From positions 1-6,735 of the forward strand of contig JADGGF010000248.1 in the NCBI GenBank assembly GCA_019690055.1: DNA of 6,735 bases, written 5' to 3'. Position 1 is the stretch's first letter; the number at the start of each line of letters is the position of its first letter. The notes beneath the pieces are model-generated. The model did not search any database. It was given only the letters and a program-made list of their open reading frames with translations, and had not been told where the DNA came from. Origin of the DNA: Micromonosporaceae bacterium (GTDB taxonomy: Bacteria; Actinomycetota; Actinomycetes; Mycobacteriales; Micromonosporaceae). Position numbers and translations under genes: made by a program. Shown piece by piece: positions 1 to 5,363 of this stretch.

Positions 1-1
1 C

Positions 2-65
2 CGTTGATCTAGGGCATAGAGTGGTGAACAGAGATCATCTAGCCACCCCAAGCCCTAGATCAACG
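2..65. mobile_element. Short palindromic MITE-like element related to an IS481-family IS end
   Basis: The ends form a perfect 14-bp inverted repeat (2-15 CGTTGATCTAGGGC against 52-65), followed by a broken stem in which 21-24 pair with 43-46; 18 of the first 23 arm positions pair. The loop is about 25-42. The reverse complement of 43-65 is identical over 23 bp to 6584-6606, the outer end of the IS on the right, and the reverse complement of 9-65 matches 6584-6640 at 51 of 57 positions. Beyond that the two diverge: the right copy runs into transposase codons, while this copy continues with bases that complete its own inverted repeat. This favours a non-autonomous mini-element. Because the window begins here, it could instead be the end of a second full IS lying to the left. 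No target-site duplication can be judged. It is CTAG-containing and more AT-rich than its surroundings. Confidence 0.7.
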
Positions 66-92
66 ACGGTGGGTGCGCGAGTGGGCTCGCGG

Positions 93-1250
93 GTGGGCGG
101 CGGTGGCGGCCTGGTCGCGGCGTACGAGTGGGCGCGGCCGTGGCTGTTCCGGCTCGGCGGCGGGGATGCCGAGACCGCCCACGAGTGGGTTCTGCGACAG
201 CTGGCGCAGATGGCGCGGCATCCGGCGGCGCTGCGCGCGCTCGCCCGGATCACAGCGGTCCCGCCCGCGCCGGTGGAGGTCTTCGGTCTGCGCTTCCCCA
301 ACCCGGTCGGGCTCGCCGCGGGCATGGACAAGGACGGGCTCGCGCTGCCCGCCTGGCCCGCGCTGGGGTTCGGCTTCGTGGAGGTCGGCACCGTGACCCG
401 CCACGCCCAACCCGGCAACGACCGTCCCCGCATGTTCCGCCTGCGCTCCTCCCGAGCCGTGATCAACCGGATGGGCTTCAACAACGCGGGCGCCGCGGCC
501 CTGGCCCGGCGGCTGGCCGCGCTGCCGCGGCTACCGGTGCCGCTGGGGATCAGCCTCGGCAAGTCACGGGTGACGCCGGTGGAGCGGGCGGTCGAGGACT
601 ACCTGGTGTCCTTTGTGGATCTCGCCCCGTACGCGGACTACGTCGCGGTCAACGTGAGCTCGCCGAACACGCCGGGGCTGCGCACGCTGCAGGACCGCGG
701 GCAGCTGTCCGAACTGCTCGGTGCCCTTCGCGCCGAGGCCCGGTCCGCGTCCGTACGGTCCGCATCCGTACGGGTCCCCGCCACGCCGATCCTGGTCAAG
801 ATCGCACCGGACCTGACCGACCACGCGATCGCCGAGCTGCTCGAGGTGTGTGTTGAGCACGAGGTCGCCGGGGTGATCGCCACCAACACCACCGTGACCC
901 GGCCCGGGCTGGCGCCCGCGGATGTGGTCCTCGGCCAGCAGGCCGGTGGCCTCAGCGGGGCCCCGCTCGCCCCCCGGACCCGGCAGGTCGTCGCGTTCGT
1001 CCACCGGGAGACGGGCGGGCGGCTGCCGATCATCGGGGTCGGCGGGATCCTCGACGCCGACGACGCGGTCCGCCTCGTCGACGCCGGGGCGAGCCTGGTC
1101 CAGCTCTACACGGGCTTCGTCTACCGCGGGCCGCGCCTGGTCCGCGAGGTGGTCACGGCGCTGGCCGACCACGCGGGCCGGCGGTCGGCGCCCGCGTCGG
1201 CCCGCGCCGGCGAGCGGGCGTCCGGCTCGGTCGGAGGGAGGCAGGTGTGA
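93..1250 (+). CDS. pyrD: Dihydroorotate dehydrogenase (quinone), class 2
   Basis: PyrD oxidises dihydroorotate to orotate with FMN and passes electrons to membrane quinone; it is the fourth step of UMP synthesis and is peripheral on the inner face of the membrane. Counted from GTG 93, the amphipathic N-terminal region (AAYEWARPWLFRL) fits the membrane-associating helices of class 2 enzymes. The barrel follows: GLAAGMDKDG (about 73-82), NRMGFNNAGA (125-134), NVSSPNTPGLR with the class 2 catalytic serine expected at 190, PILVKIAPDLTD, the FMN-phosphate region IIGVGGI, and QLYTGFVYRGP near the end. The start is uncertain. The frame is open back to GTG 21, but codons before 66 lie in the palindromic element; GTG 69, 81 and 93 are all possible, none with a strong ribosome site. 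93 best matches the usual family length. The C-terminus carries a low-complexity Ala/Arg/Ser/Gly tail. It overlaps pyrF by 4 nt, so the two are probably translationally coupled. No native promoter is visible. Confidence 0.95.
   Translation: MGGGGGLVAAYEWARPWLFRLGGGDAETAHEWVLRQLAQMARHPAALRALARITAVPPAPVEVFGLRFPNPVGLAAGMDKDGLALPAWPALGFGFVEVGTVTRHAQPGNDRPRMFRLRSSRAVINRMGFNNAGAAALARRLAALPRLPVPLGISLGKSRVTPVERAVEDYLVSFVDLAPYADYVAVNVSSPNTPGLRTLQDRGQLSELLGALRAEARSASVRSASVRVPATPILVKIAPDLTDHAIAELLEVCVEHEVAGVIATNTTVTRPGLAPADVVLGQQAGGLSGAPLAPRTRQVVAFVHRETGGRLPIIGVGGILDADDAVRLVDAGASLVQLYTGFVYRGPRLVREVVTALADHAGRRSAPASARAGERASGSVGGRQV
741..770 (+). repeat. In-frame 15-bp tandem duplication inside pyrD
   Basis: Two adjacent 15-bp units, CGGTCCGCGTCCGTA (741-755) and CGGTCCGCATCCGTA (756-770), differ at one base. 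They encode RSASV twice. The unit is a multiple of three, so the reading frame is kept. It lies in a variable segment between NVSSPNTPGLR and PILVKIAPDLTD, where loop-length variation should be tolerated. Confidence 0.85.
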
Positions 1251-2161
1251 GTTCTACCCAAACCAGCTTCGGGGCGCGGTTGGCGGCCGCGGTCGAGTCG
1301 CGGGGGCCGCTCTGCGTGGGGATCGATCCACATTCGTCGCTGATGGACGCGTGGGGGCTGGAGCGCACCCCGCAGGGACTGGCCCGGTTCTGCCAGATCG
1401 TGGTCGATGCCCTGGCGGAGACCGTCGCGGTGCTCAAGCCGCAGTCGGCGTTCTTCGAACGGTACGGATCGGCGGGGATCGCCGTCCTGGAGTCGACAAT
1501 CCGACAGAGCCGCGAGCGGGGCGCCCTCGTGCTGCTCGACGCCAAGCGCGGGGACATCGGCTCGACGGCGGCCGCCTACGCGGACGCCTACCTCGCCCCG
1601 GACAGCCCGCTGTCCAGCGACGCCATCACGGTCAGCCCGTACCTCGGGGTGGGGGCGCTGGAGCCGTTCTTCGATGCGGCGATCCGTCACGACCGCGGGG
1701 TGTTCGTGCTCGCGGCCACGTCCAACCCGGACGGTCGGGTGTTGCAGGCGGCCCGTACCGCCGACGGCCTCACCGTGGCTCAGGGAATCGTCGATGAACT
1801 CGCGGCCCGCAACGCCGGGGCCGAGCCGATCGGGAGTCTCGGTGTCGTCGTGGGGGTCACGGCCGGACAGGCGGGCGTCGATCTCTGGTCGCTCAATGGC
1901 CCGGTGCTGGCCCCCGGGCTCGGCGCCCAGGGCGGGCGACCGGAGGATCTGGCCTCGATACTCGGCGGAGTTGGCACAGCCGGCGGCAATGGGACAGCCG
2001 GCGGGGCTCGGCGGGCGGCGGGTGCGGCGAGCCGGGTGCTCGTGCTGCCGTCGTCGTCCCGGGAGATCCTCGCCCACGGCCCGGACCCCGCGGCGTTGCG
2101 CGCGGCCGCCATCGCCACCCAGGAGGCCTGCCGCCGGGCCCTGTCCGCCGTGAGTTCATAG
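1247..2161 (+). CDS. pyrF: Orotidine 5'-phosphate decarboxylase
   Basis: PyrF decarboxylates OMP to UMP, the last step of de novo pyrimidine synthesis, in the cytoplasm. The GTG at 1247 overlaps the pyrD stop (GTGA) and sits 5 nt after a strong ribosome site GGAGGGAGG (1233-1241), which fixes the start. The protein is 304 aa. Visible motifs are the N-terminal substrate strand LCVGIDPHSSL, LKPQSAFFERYG, and the family signature LLDAKRGDIGST, with Asp98 and Lys100 as expected catalytic residues. A late PGLGAQGG segment lines the phosphate site. This is the longer PyrF subtype found in actinobacteria rather than the roughly 230-aa E. coli type. A Gly/Ala-rich insert (GTAGGNGTAGG and following) lies between PGLGAQGG and the final LVLPSSSREIL. 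pyrD-pyrF form one translational unit; mihF is 269 bp downstream and probably has its own promoter. Confidence 0.96.
   Translation: MSSTQTSFGARLAAAVESRGPLCVGIDPHSSLMDAWGLERTPQGLARFCQIVVDALAETVAVLKPQSAFFERYGSAGIAVLESTIRQSRERGALVLLDAKRGDIGSTAAAYADAYLAPDSPLSSDAITVSPYLGVGALEPFFDAAIRHDRGVFVLAATSNPDGRVLQAARTADGLTVAQGIVDELAARNAGAEPIGSLGVVVGVTAGQAGVDLWSLNGPVLAPGLGAQGGRPEDLASILGGVGTAGGNGTAGGARRAAGAASRVLVLPSSSREILAHGPDPAALRAAAIATQEACRRALSAVSS
1973..2005 (+). repeat. Short direct repeat encoding GTAGG twice in pyrF
   Basis: GGCACAGCCGGCGGC (1973-1987) and GGGACAGCCGGCGGG (1991-2005) are near-identical 15-mers separated by one AAT codon. They encode GTAGG-N-GTAGG, a flexible insert between the phosphate-binding segment and the C-terminal helix of PyrF. 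It looks like local slippage or duplication and is unlikely to touch the active site. Confidence 0.7.
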
Positions 2162-2189
2162 CCGCTACTGTCCGTTGTGAGTTCGTAGC
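2141..2189 (+). repeat. Imperfect 27-bp tandem duplication spanning the pyrF stop
   Basis: The last codons and stop of pyrF (2141-2162) recur 27 bp later at 2168-2189 with 19 of 22 bases identical. The offset is nine codons, so the second copy is in the same frame and again ends in TAG (VVSS-stop after VSS-stop). The second copy is outside the gene and gives a backup in-frame stop. Confidence 0.7.
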
Positions 2190-2246
2190 AAGCGGGACAT
2201 ACCACACCGGGTACGGCACGGTTCGTTCCGATGGGATGGATGCGCG

Positions 2247-2275
2247 TTGCCAAACCCGGCCGGGGCGATTAGTTT
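2247..2275 (+). promoter_or_regulatory. Candidate vegetative sigma promoter for mihF
   Basis: TTGCCA (2247-2252) and TAGTTT (2270-2275) are separated by 17 bp, a good fit to the housekeeping actinobacterial -35/-10 arrangement, within an AT-rich patch of otherwise GC-rich DNA. The predicted transcript would start near 2282, giving mihF a leader of about 150 nt. This is motif matching only; no transcription data are available here. Confidence 0.5.
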
Positions 2276-2279
2276 TCCC

Positions 2280-2310
2280 GGCGCCGGACGTTCTCGACGA
2301 TCCGGACGCC
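2280..2310 (+). other. Stem-loop at the predicted 5' end of the mihF leader
   Basis: GGCGCCGGA (2280-2288) pairs with TCCGG-A-CGCC (2301-2310), nine base pairs with one bulged A and a 12-nt loop. It starts at about the predicted transcription start, so it would cap the mihF mRNA. A 5' stability element or an attenuating structure are both possible. No T-run follows, so a classic terminator for pyrF is unlikely. The rest of the pyrF-mihF gap shows no convincing gene. Confidence 0.4.
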
Positions 2311-2430
2311 AATGCCCGGTTCGGGCGCGCGGCGACCGGCCTCTCGAGCGCGACGACAACCGAAGACCTGGGACACCTGTGTGCGGAACAGGTCATGCCC
2401 GCACCACCACGAGGGATCTGAGGAGAACTG

Positions 2431-2754
2431 GTGCCGCTACCCACGATCAGCGATGAGCAGCGCCGCGCCGCGCTGGAGAAGGCTGCGGAGATTCGCAAGG
2501 CTCGGGCCGAGCTCAAGGAACAGCTCAAGTCGGGCAAGACGACGCTGACGGCGGTGCTGGACCGAGCCGAGACCGACGAAATGGTCGGCAAGCTCAAGGT
2601 GTCGGCTGTGCTCCAGGCGATGCCGGGTATCGGCAAGGTCAAGGCGACCCAGATCATGGAAAAGTTGAAGATCGCGGAGAGCCGCCGGCTGCGCGGCTTG
2701 GGCGACCAGCAGCGCCGCGCCCTGCTCGCCGAGTTCGCGTCGGACGGTCGCTGA
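2431..2754 (+). CDS. mihF: Integration host factor, actinobacterial type (mIHF)
   Basis: mIHF is a small nucleoid-associated DNA-binding protein of actinobacteria, unrelated in fold to E. coli IHF; it bends and compacts DNA and is essential in mycobacteria. The 107-aa product is close to the usual family length of about 105. The N-terminal half is a long charged helix (SDEQRRAALEKAAEIRKARAE onward, about residues 6-35), followed by the helix-two-turn-helix DNA-binding core with MPGIGKVKA at 64-72 and a basic C-terminal segment (ESRRLRGLGDQQRRALL). The GTG start follows a GAGGAG ribosome site (2420-2425) at 5 nt. Its place between pyrF and gmk is the conserved actinobacterial context and supports the call. 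Lysine and arginine content is high, as expected. Confidence 0.95.
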   Translation: MPLPTISDEQRRAALEKAAEIRKARAELKEQLKSGKTTLTAVLDRAETDEMVGKLKVSAVLQAMPGIGKVKATQIMEKLKIAESRRLRGLGDQQRRALLAEFASDGR

Positions 2755-2774
2755 CCGCGAGGAATATGACCACC

Positions 2775-2813
2775 GCAGCCGGTGACCAGCTCCCCGGTGT
2801 CGATGCCGGCTGC
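2775..2813 (+). terminator. Possible terminator-like hairpin after mihF
   Basis: GCAGCCGG (2775-2782) and CCGGCTGC (2806-2813) form a perfect 8-bp GC-rich stem, with a 23-nt loop that can add an inner ACC/GGT stem (2785-2787 with 2796-2798). It begins 21 nt after the mihF stop. There is no T-run, which is common for actinobacterial hairpin terminators but leaves the role uncertain; an mRNA-stability structure is the alternative. Confidence 0.45.
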
Positions 2814-2858
2814 CCGAATCGTTATCTCCATGGTCCCGAAAGAGGGCCGGGTGGGACT

Positions 2859-2864
2859 GATAAT
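2859..2864 (+). promoter_or_regulatory. Candidate -10 element upstream of gmk
   Basis: GATAAT, directly preceded by T and followed by TTTT, is the most AT-rich patch in the mihF-gmk gap and is one base from the TATAAT consensus. No recognisable -35 hexamer lies 16-18 bp upstream. Transcription would start about 160 nt before gmk. The gap otherwise holds the hairpin at 2775-2813 and the possible leader ORF at 2943. Confidence 0.3.
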
Positions 2865-2942
2865 TTTCGCAGATCGGGCGCGCCGGCGTGTGGTAGTTCG
2901 CACTTCCGGTCGCGCGGGCGCCGCTTCCGGTAGAAAGACACC

Positions 2943-3035
2943 ATGGAGTTGGGCGCTCCGGTGCGCGCGACCGAGTCGGGCGCCGGGGTGCGCGGACGGA
3001 CGGTGGCGCGCCGTGGATGGAGAGGCTGGCCGTGA
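2943..3035 (+). CDS. Possible 30-aa leader ORF coupled to gmk (uncertain)
   Basis: An ATG at 2943 opens a 30-codon frame (begins MELGAPVRATESG, ends RRGWRGWP) whose TGA at 3033-3035 overlaps the likely gmk GTG at 3032 in a GTGA arrangement typical of coupled genes. The only ribosome-site candidate is a weak AGAAAG (2932-2937). TAGAAA at 2931-2936 lies 6 bp before the ATG, so leaderless translation from a weak -10 is another option. The peptide is Gly/Arg-rich and resembles no family I recognise. Short open frames are common by chance at this GC content, so this is a candidate only. Confidence 0.22.
   Translation: MELGAPVRATESGAGVRGRTVARRGWRGWP
3019..3025 (+). promoter_or_regulatory. Ribosome binding site deciding the gmk start
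   Basis: GGAGAGG lies 6 nt before GTG 3032. It overlaps and follows the alternative in-frame ATG at 3017, so it can serve GTG 3032 but not the ATG. No purine-rich site precedes ATG 3017 at a useful distance. Confidence 0.6.
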
Positions 3036-3640
3036 CCTTCGACCACACGCTGGGTGATCCGTCGATGAATCCCGGCGACGGGCCACGGCTCGTCGTGCTC
3101 TCCGGCCCCTCCGGCGTGGGCAAGGACAGCGTCATCGAGCACATCCGGGCCCGGGAACCGTGGGTGTGGCTGTCGGTCTCGGTGACGACCCGGCCCATCC
3201 GCGACTACGAGGTCAACGGCCTGCACTACCACTTCGTCGACCGGGAGGAGTTCCGGCGGCTCGTCGAGGCTGGCGAGTTCCTCGAGTGGGCCGAGTTCGC
3301 CGGTAACCTCTACGGGACGCCGCGGGGGCCGGTCGAGGCCCGGCTCGCCGCAGGGCAGTCCGCCCTGCTGAAGATCGACCTGCAGGGGGCCCGGCAGGTT
3401 CGCCAAGCCATGCCAGGGGCTCTTCTGGTCTTCCTCGCCCCGCCGAGCTGGGAGGAGCTCAAGCGGCGCCTGATCGGCCGCGGCACCGACGACGAGGAGA
3501 CCATCCGCCAGCGCCTCGAGCACGCCCAGGAGGAGCTGGCGGCGGAGCCGGAGTTCGATGTCACGATCGTCAACCACACCGTCGAACAGGCCGCGGCCGA
3601 ATTGGTAGGATTGCTCAGTCCGCAGGCCACGCACCGGTGA
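3032..3640 (+). CDS. gmk: Guanylate kinase
   Basis: Gmk transfers phosphate from ATP to GMP or dGMP, giving GDP or dGDP, in the cytoplasm. The product from GTG 3032 is 202 aa, the normal family length. The P-loop is GPSGVGKDS (25-33), with Lys31 as the phosphate-binding lysine. The GMP-binding region is SVTTRPIRDYEVNGLHYHF, with Arg54, Arg57, Glu60 and Tyr66 at the usual positions, and then the GNLYGTPRG segment. LLKIDLQGARQV carries the acidic IDxQGA motif, and the lid region follows as RLIGRGTDDEETIRQRL. Two departures from the common pattern are Asp32 directly after the P-loop lysine (often Ser, Thr or Gly) and DYE where PGE is usual. ATG 3017 and ATG 3065 are alternative starts; the second would cut close to the first strand. 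gmk-rpoZ adjacency is widely conserved. Confidence 0.95.
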   Translation: MTFDHTLGDPSMNPGDGPRLVVLSGPSGVGKDSVIEHIRAREPWVWLSVSVTTRPIRDYEVNGLHYHFVDREEFRRLVEAGEFLEWAEFAGNLYGTPRGPVEARLAAGQSALLKIDLQGARQVRQAMPGALLVFLAPPSWEELKRRLIGRGTDDEETIRQRLEHAQEELAAEPEFDVTIVNHTVEQAAAELVGLLSPQATHR

Positions 3641-3683
3641 CGCGCGCCCATCGGCGGGTCGCACCGGTGCTCCGGCCGCCCCG

Positions 3684-3695
3684 GACCGTACGGTC
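3684..3695. promoter_or_regulatory. 12-bp palindrome upstream of rpoZ, possible operator
   Basis: GACCGTACGGTC is a perfect 12-bp palindrome, and CCGTAC recurs 18 bp downstream (3704-3709). It lies in the 122-bp gmk-rpoZ gap, which also contains the perfect 10-bp palindrome GCACCGGTGC at 3661-3670. No convincing -35/-10 pair is visible. A regulator site is inference; short GC palindromes arise easily in such DNA. Confidence 0.25.
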
Positions 3696-3762
3696 ACCCC
3701 AGGCCGTACACCCTGACCAGCCGCAACCAGACCAGTCCGCATAGATCTAAGAAGGTCGCTTC

Positions 3763-4026
3763 GTGTCCGCTACCGTGGCCCATCCCGAGGGCATCACCAA
3801 CCCGCCGATCGACGAGCTGCTCGATCGCACCCAGTCCAAGTACGCCCTGGTGATCTTCGCGGCCAAGCGCGCCCGGCAGATCAACGCCTACTACAGCCAG
3901 CTCGGCGAGGGCCTGCTGGAGTACGTGGGCCCGCTGGTGGAGGCGGCCCCGCAGGAGAAGCCGCTCTCCATCGCGCTGCGGGAGATCAACGCCGGACTGC
4001 TGACCGCCGAGCCGACCCAGGACTGA
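3763..4026 (+). CDS. rpoZ: DNA-directed RNA polymerase omega subunit
   Basis: Omega is the small accessory subunit that binds the beta' subunit, helping core RNA polymerase assembly and stability. The 87-aa product matches the actinobacterial family in length. The conserved core is NPPIDELLDRTQSKYALVIF (about residues 11-30), followed by AAKRARQINAYY, the helix that contacts beta', and the C-terminal KPLSIALREINAG segment. The GTG start has a GAAGG site (3751-3755) at 7 nt. An internal in-frame GTG five codons in is a less likely start because it is too far from that site. It ends 3 nt before coaBC, so the two are very probably co-transcribed. Confidence 0.95.
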   Translation: MSATVAHPEGITNPPIDELLDRTQSKYALVIFAAKRARQINAYYSQLGEGLLEYVGPLVEAAPQEKPLSIALREINAGLLTAEPTQD

Positions 4027-4029
4027 CCG

Positions 4030-5253
4030 GTGCCTGCGGGCGAGCGCCCCGCCCCGTCCGTTGTGCTGGGCGTCGCGGGTGGGATCGCCGCCTACAAGGC
4101 GTGTGAGCTGCTGCGCCTGTTCACCGAGTCGGGGCACCGCGTACGGGTGGTCCCCACCGAGGCGGCGCTGCGGTTCGTGGGTGAGCCGACCTGGGCGGCG
4201 CTGTCGGGAGCGCCGGTCGCCACTCAGGTTTGGGCGGACGCCCACGAGGTGCCGCACGTGCGGCTCGGCCGGGACGCCGATCTGGTCGTTGTCGCGCCGG
4301 CCACCGCCGACCTGCTCGCCCGCGCGGCCCACGGGCTGGCCGACGATCTGCTCACCAACGTGCTGCTGACCGCGCGCTGCCCGATCGTCATGGCGCCCGC
4401 GATGCACACGGAGATGTGGGAGCACCCGGCCACCGTGGCGAACGTGGCGACGCTGCGCCAACGGGGCGTCATCGTGCTTGACCCGGACGAGGGCCGGCTG
4501 ACCGGCCCCGACACCGGCAAGGGGCGTCTGCCCGAGCCCGCGGAGATCTTCGCGGTCTGCCGGCGCGTCCTGCGCCGCGGGGTCGACGTCGATGACACGC
4601 TGCGCGGCCGGCATGTCGTGGTGACCGCGGGTGGCACGCGCGAGCCCCTGGACCCGGTGCGTTTCCTCGGCAACCGCTCCTCCGGCAAGCAGGGGTACGC
4701 CTTCGCCCGGACCGCCGTCGCCCGGGGCGCGCGCGTCACCCTGATCGCGGCGAACGTGGCGCTGCCCGACCCGGCCGGAGTGACCCTGGTCCGGGTCGAG
4801 ACCACAGAGCAACTGCGCGTCGCCACGCTCCAGGCCGCCGCCGAGGCCGACGTCGTGATCATGGCCGCCGCGCCAGCCGACTTCCGTCCCGCCGAATACG
4901 CGGCCCAGAAGATCAAGAAGTCCGCCACGGGCGAGGCGCCGGTGCTGACGCTCGCCGTCAATCCCGACATCGCCGCCGAGCTGGGCGAACGCAAGAAGCC
5001 CGGCCAGATCCTCGTCGCCTTCGCGGCCGAGACCGCCGACGCCCTGCCGAACGCCCGCGAGAAGCTCATCCGGAAGCGGGCGGACCTGATCGTGGTCAAC
5101 GAGGTCGGCCCCGACCGGGTGTTCGGCCAGGAGCGGACGTCGGTAACAATCCTTGGGGCCGACGGATCCTCGGTGGAGCTGACTGCGCGCCCCAAGGAGG
5201 AGGTCGCTGACGCCGTCTGGGATCTGGTCGCGGCCCGGCTGCCCCAGCCCTGA
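4030..5253 (+). CDS. coaBC: Bifunctional phosphopantothenoylcysteine decarboxylase / phosphopantothenate-cysteine ligase
   Basis: CoaBC makes 4'-phosphopantetheine for coenzyme A. The CoaB half joins cysteine to phosphopantothenate using CTP, and the FMN-dependent CoaC half decarboxylates the product. The protein is 407 aa. CoaC (about 1-185) opens with VVLGVAGGIAAYKACELL, has the catalytic His76 in VPHVRLG, and APAMHTEMW with His126 where E. coli has Asn125. The substrate flap reads GRLTGPDTGKGRLPEP, with Gly159 aligned by eye to E. coli Cys158. CoaB (about 195-407) has VTAGGTREPLDPVRF, NRSSGKQG with Asn215 of the CTP site, and PADFRP followed by KIKK (294-297). I recall the His and Cys-less flap as usual for actinobacterial CoaBC, so activity is expected. 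The GTG start lies 3 nt after the rpoZ stop without a strong ribosome site, which suggests coupling to rpoZ. Confidence 0.96.
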   Translation: MPAGERPAPSVVLGVAGGIAAYKACELLRLFTESGHRVRVVPTEAALRFVGEPTWAALSGAPVATQVWADAHEVPHVRLGRDADLVVVAPATADLLARAAHGLADDLLTNVLLTARCPIVMAPAMHTEMWEHPATVANVATLRQRGVIVLDPDEGRLTGPDTGKGRLPEPAEIFAVCRRVLRRGVDVDDTLRGRHVVVTAGGTREPLDPVRFLGNRSSGKQGYAFARTAVARGARVTLIAANVALPDPAGVTLVRVETTEQLRVATLQAAAEADVVIMAAAPADFRPAEYAAQKIKKSATGEAPVLTLAVNPDIAAELGERKKPGQILVAFAAETADALPNAREKLIRKRADLIVVNEVGPDRVFGQERTSVTILGADGSSVELTARPKEEVADAVWDLVAARLPQP

Positions 5254-5320
5254 TGACGCGCGATCGTGTCCAAGGCCGTACCGCTCGCGCACATGCCCCT
5301 AAACCAACGTCCTCGGCCGC

Positions 5321-5326
5321 TACACT
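5321..5326 (+). promoter_or_regulatory. Candidate -10 element for metK
   Basis: TACACT matches TATAAT at four of six positions, including the key first T, A and final T. It sits 38 nt before the metK GTG in the 110-bp coaBC-metK gap. The -35 region is poor (CCTAAA at 17 bp upstream). The transcript leader would be only about 30 nt, so there is no room for a SAM riboswitch. Confidence 0.4.
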
Positions 5327-5363
5327 CGCGCCAGGATCGCCCCGAATACCTTGAGGAGAGCCC

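Noticed and set aside
2162..2246. A terminator after pyrF, e.g. GCTAC (2164-2168) with GTAGC (2185-2189).
   Set aside because: The stem has only 5 bp with a 16-nt loop and no T-run, and the pairing arises partly from the local tandem duplication.
2236..2421. A 61-codon + strand ORF in the pyrF-mihF gap whose TGA abuts the mihF ribosome site.
   Set aside because: It starts upstream of the predicted mihF promoter, has no ribosome site, poor codon bias in its first third and no recognisable similarity.
2782..3057. A 91-codon + strand ORF running from the mihF-gmk gap into gmk.
   Set aside because: It overlaps a hairpin and the start of gmk, has no ribosome site, and its Arg-rich sequence looks like a chance frame.
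5254..5363. A SAM-sensing riboswitch ahead of metK.
   Set aside because: The gap is 110 bp, the predicted leader only about 30 nt, and no SAM riboswitch core or strong multi-stem fold is visible.
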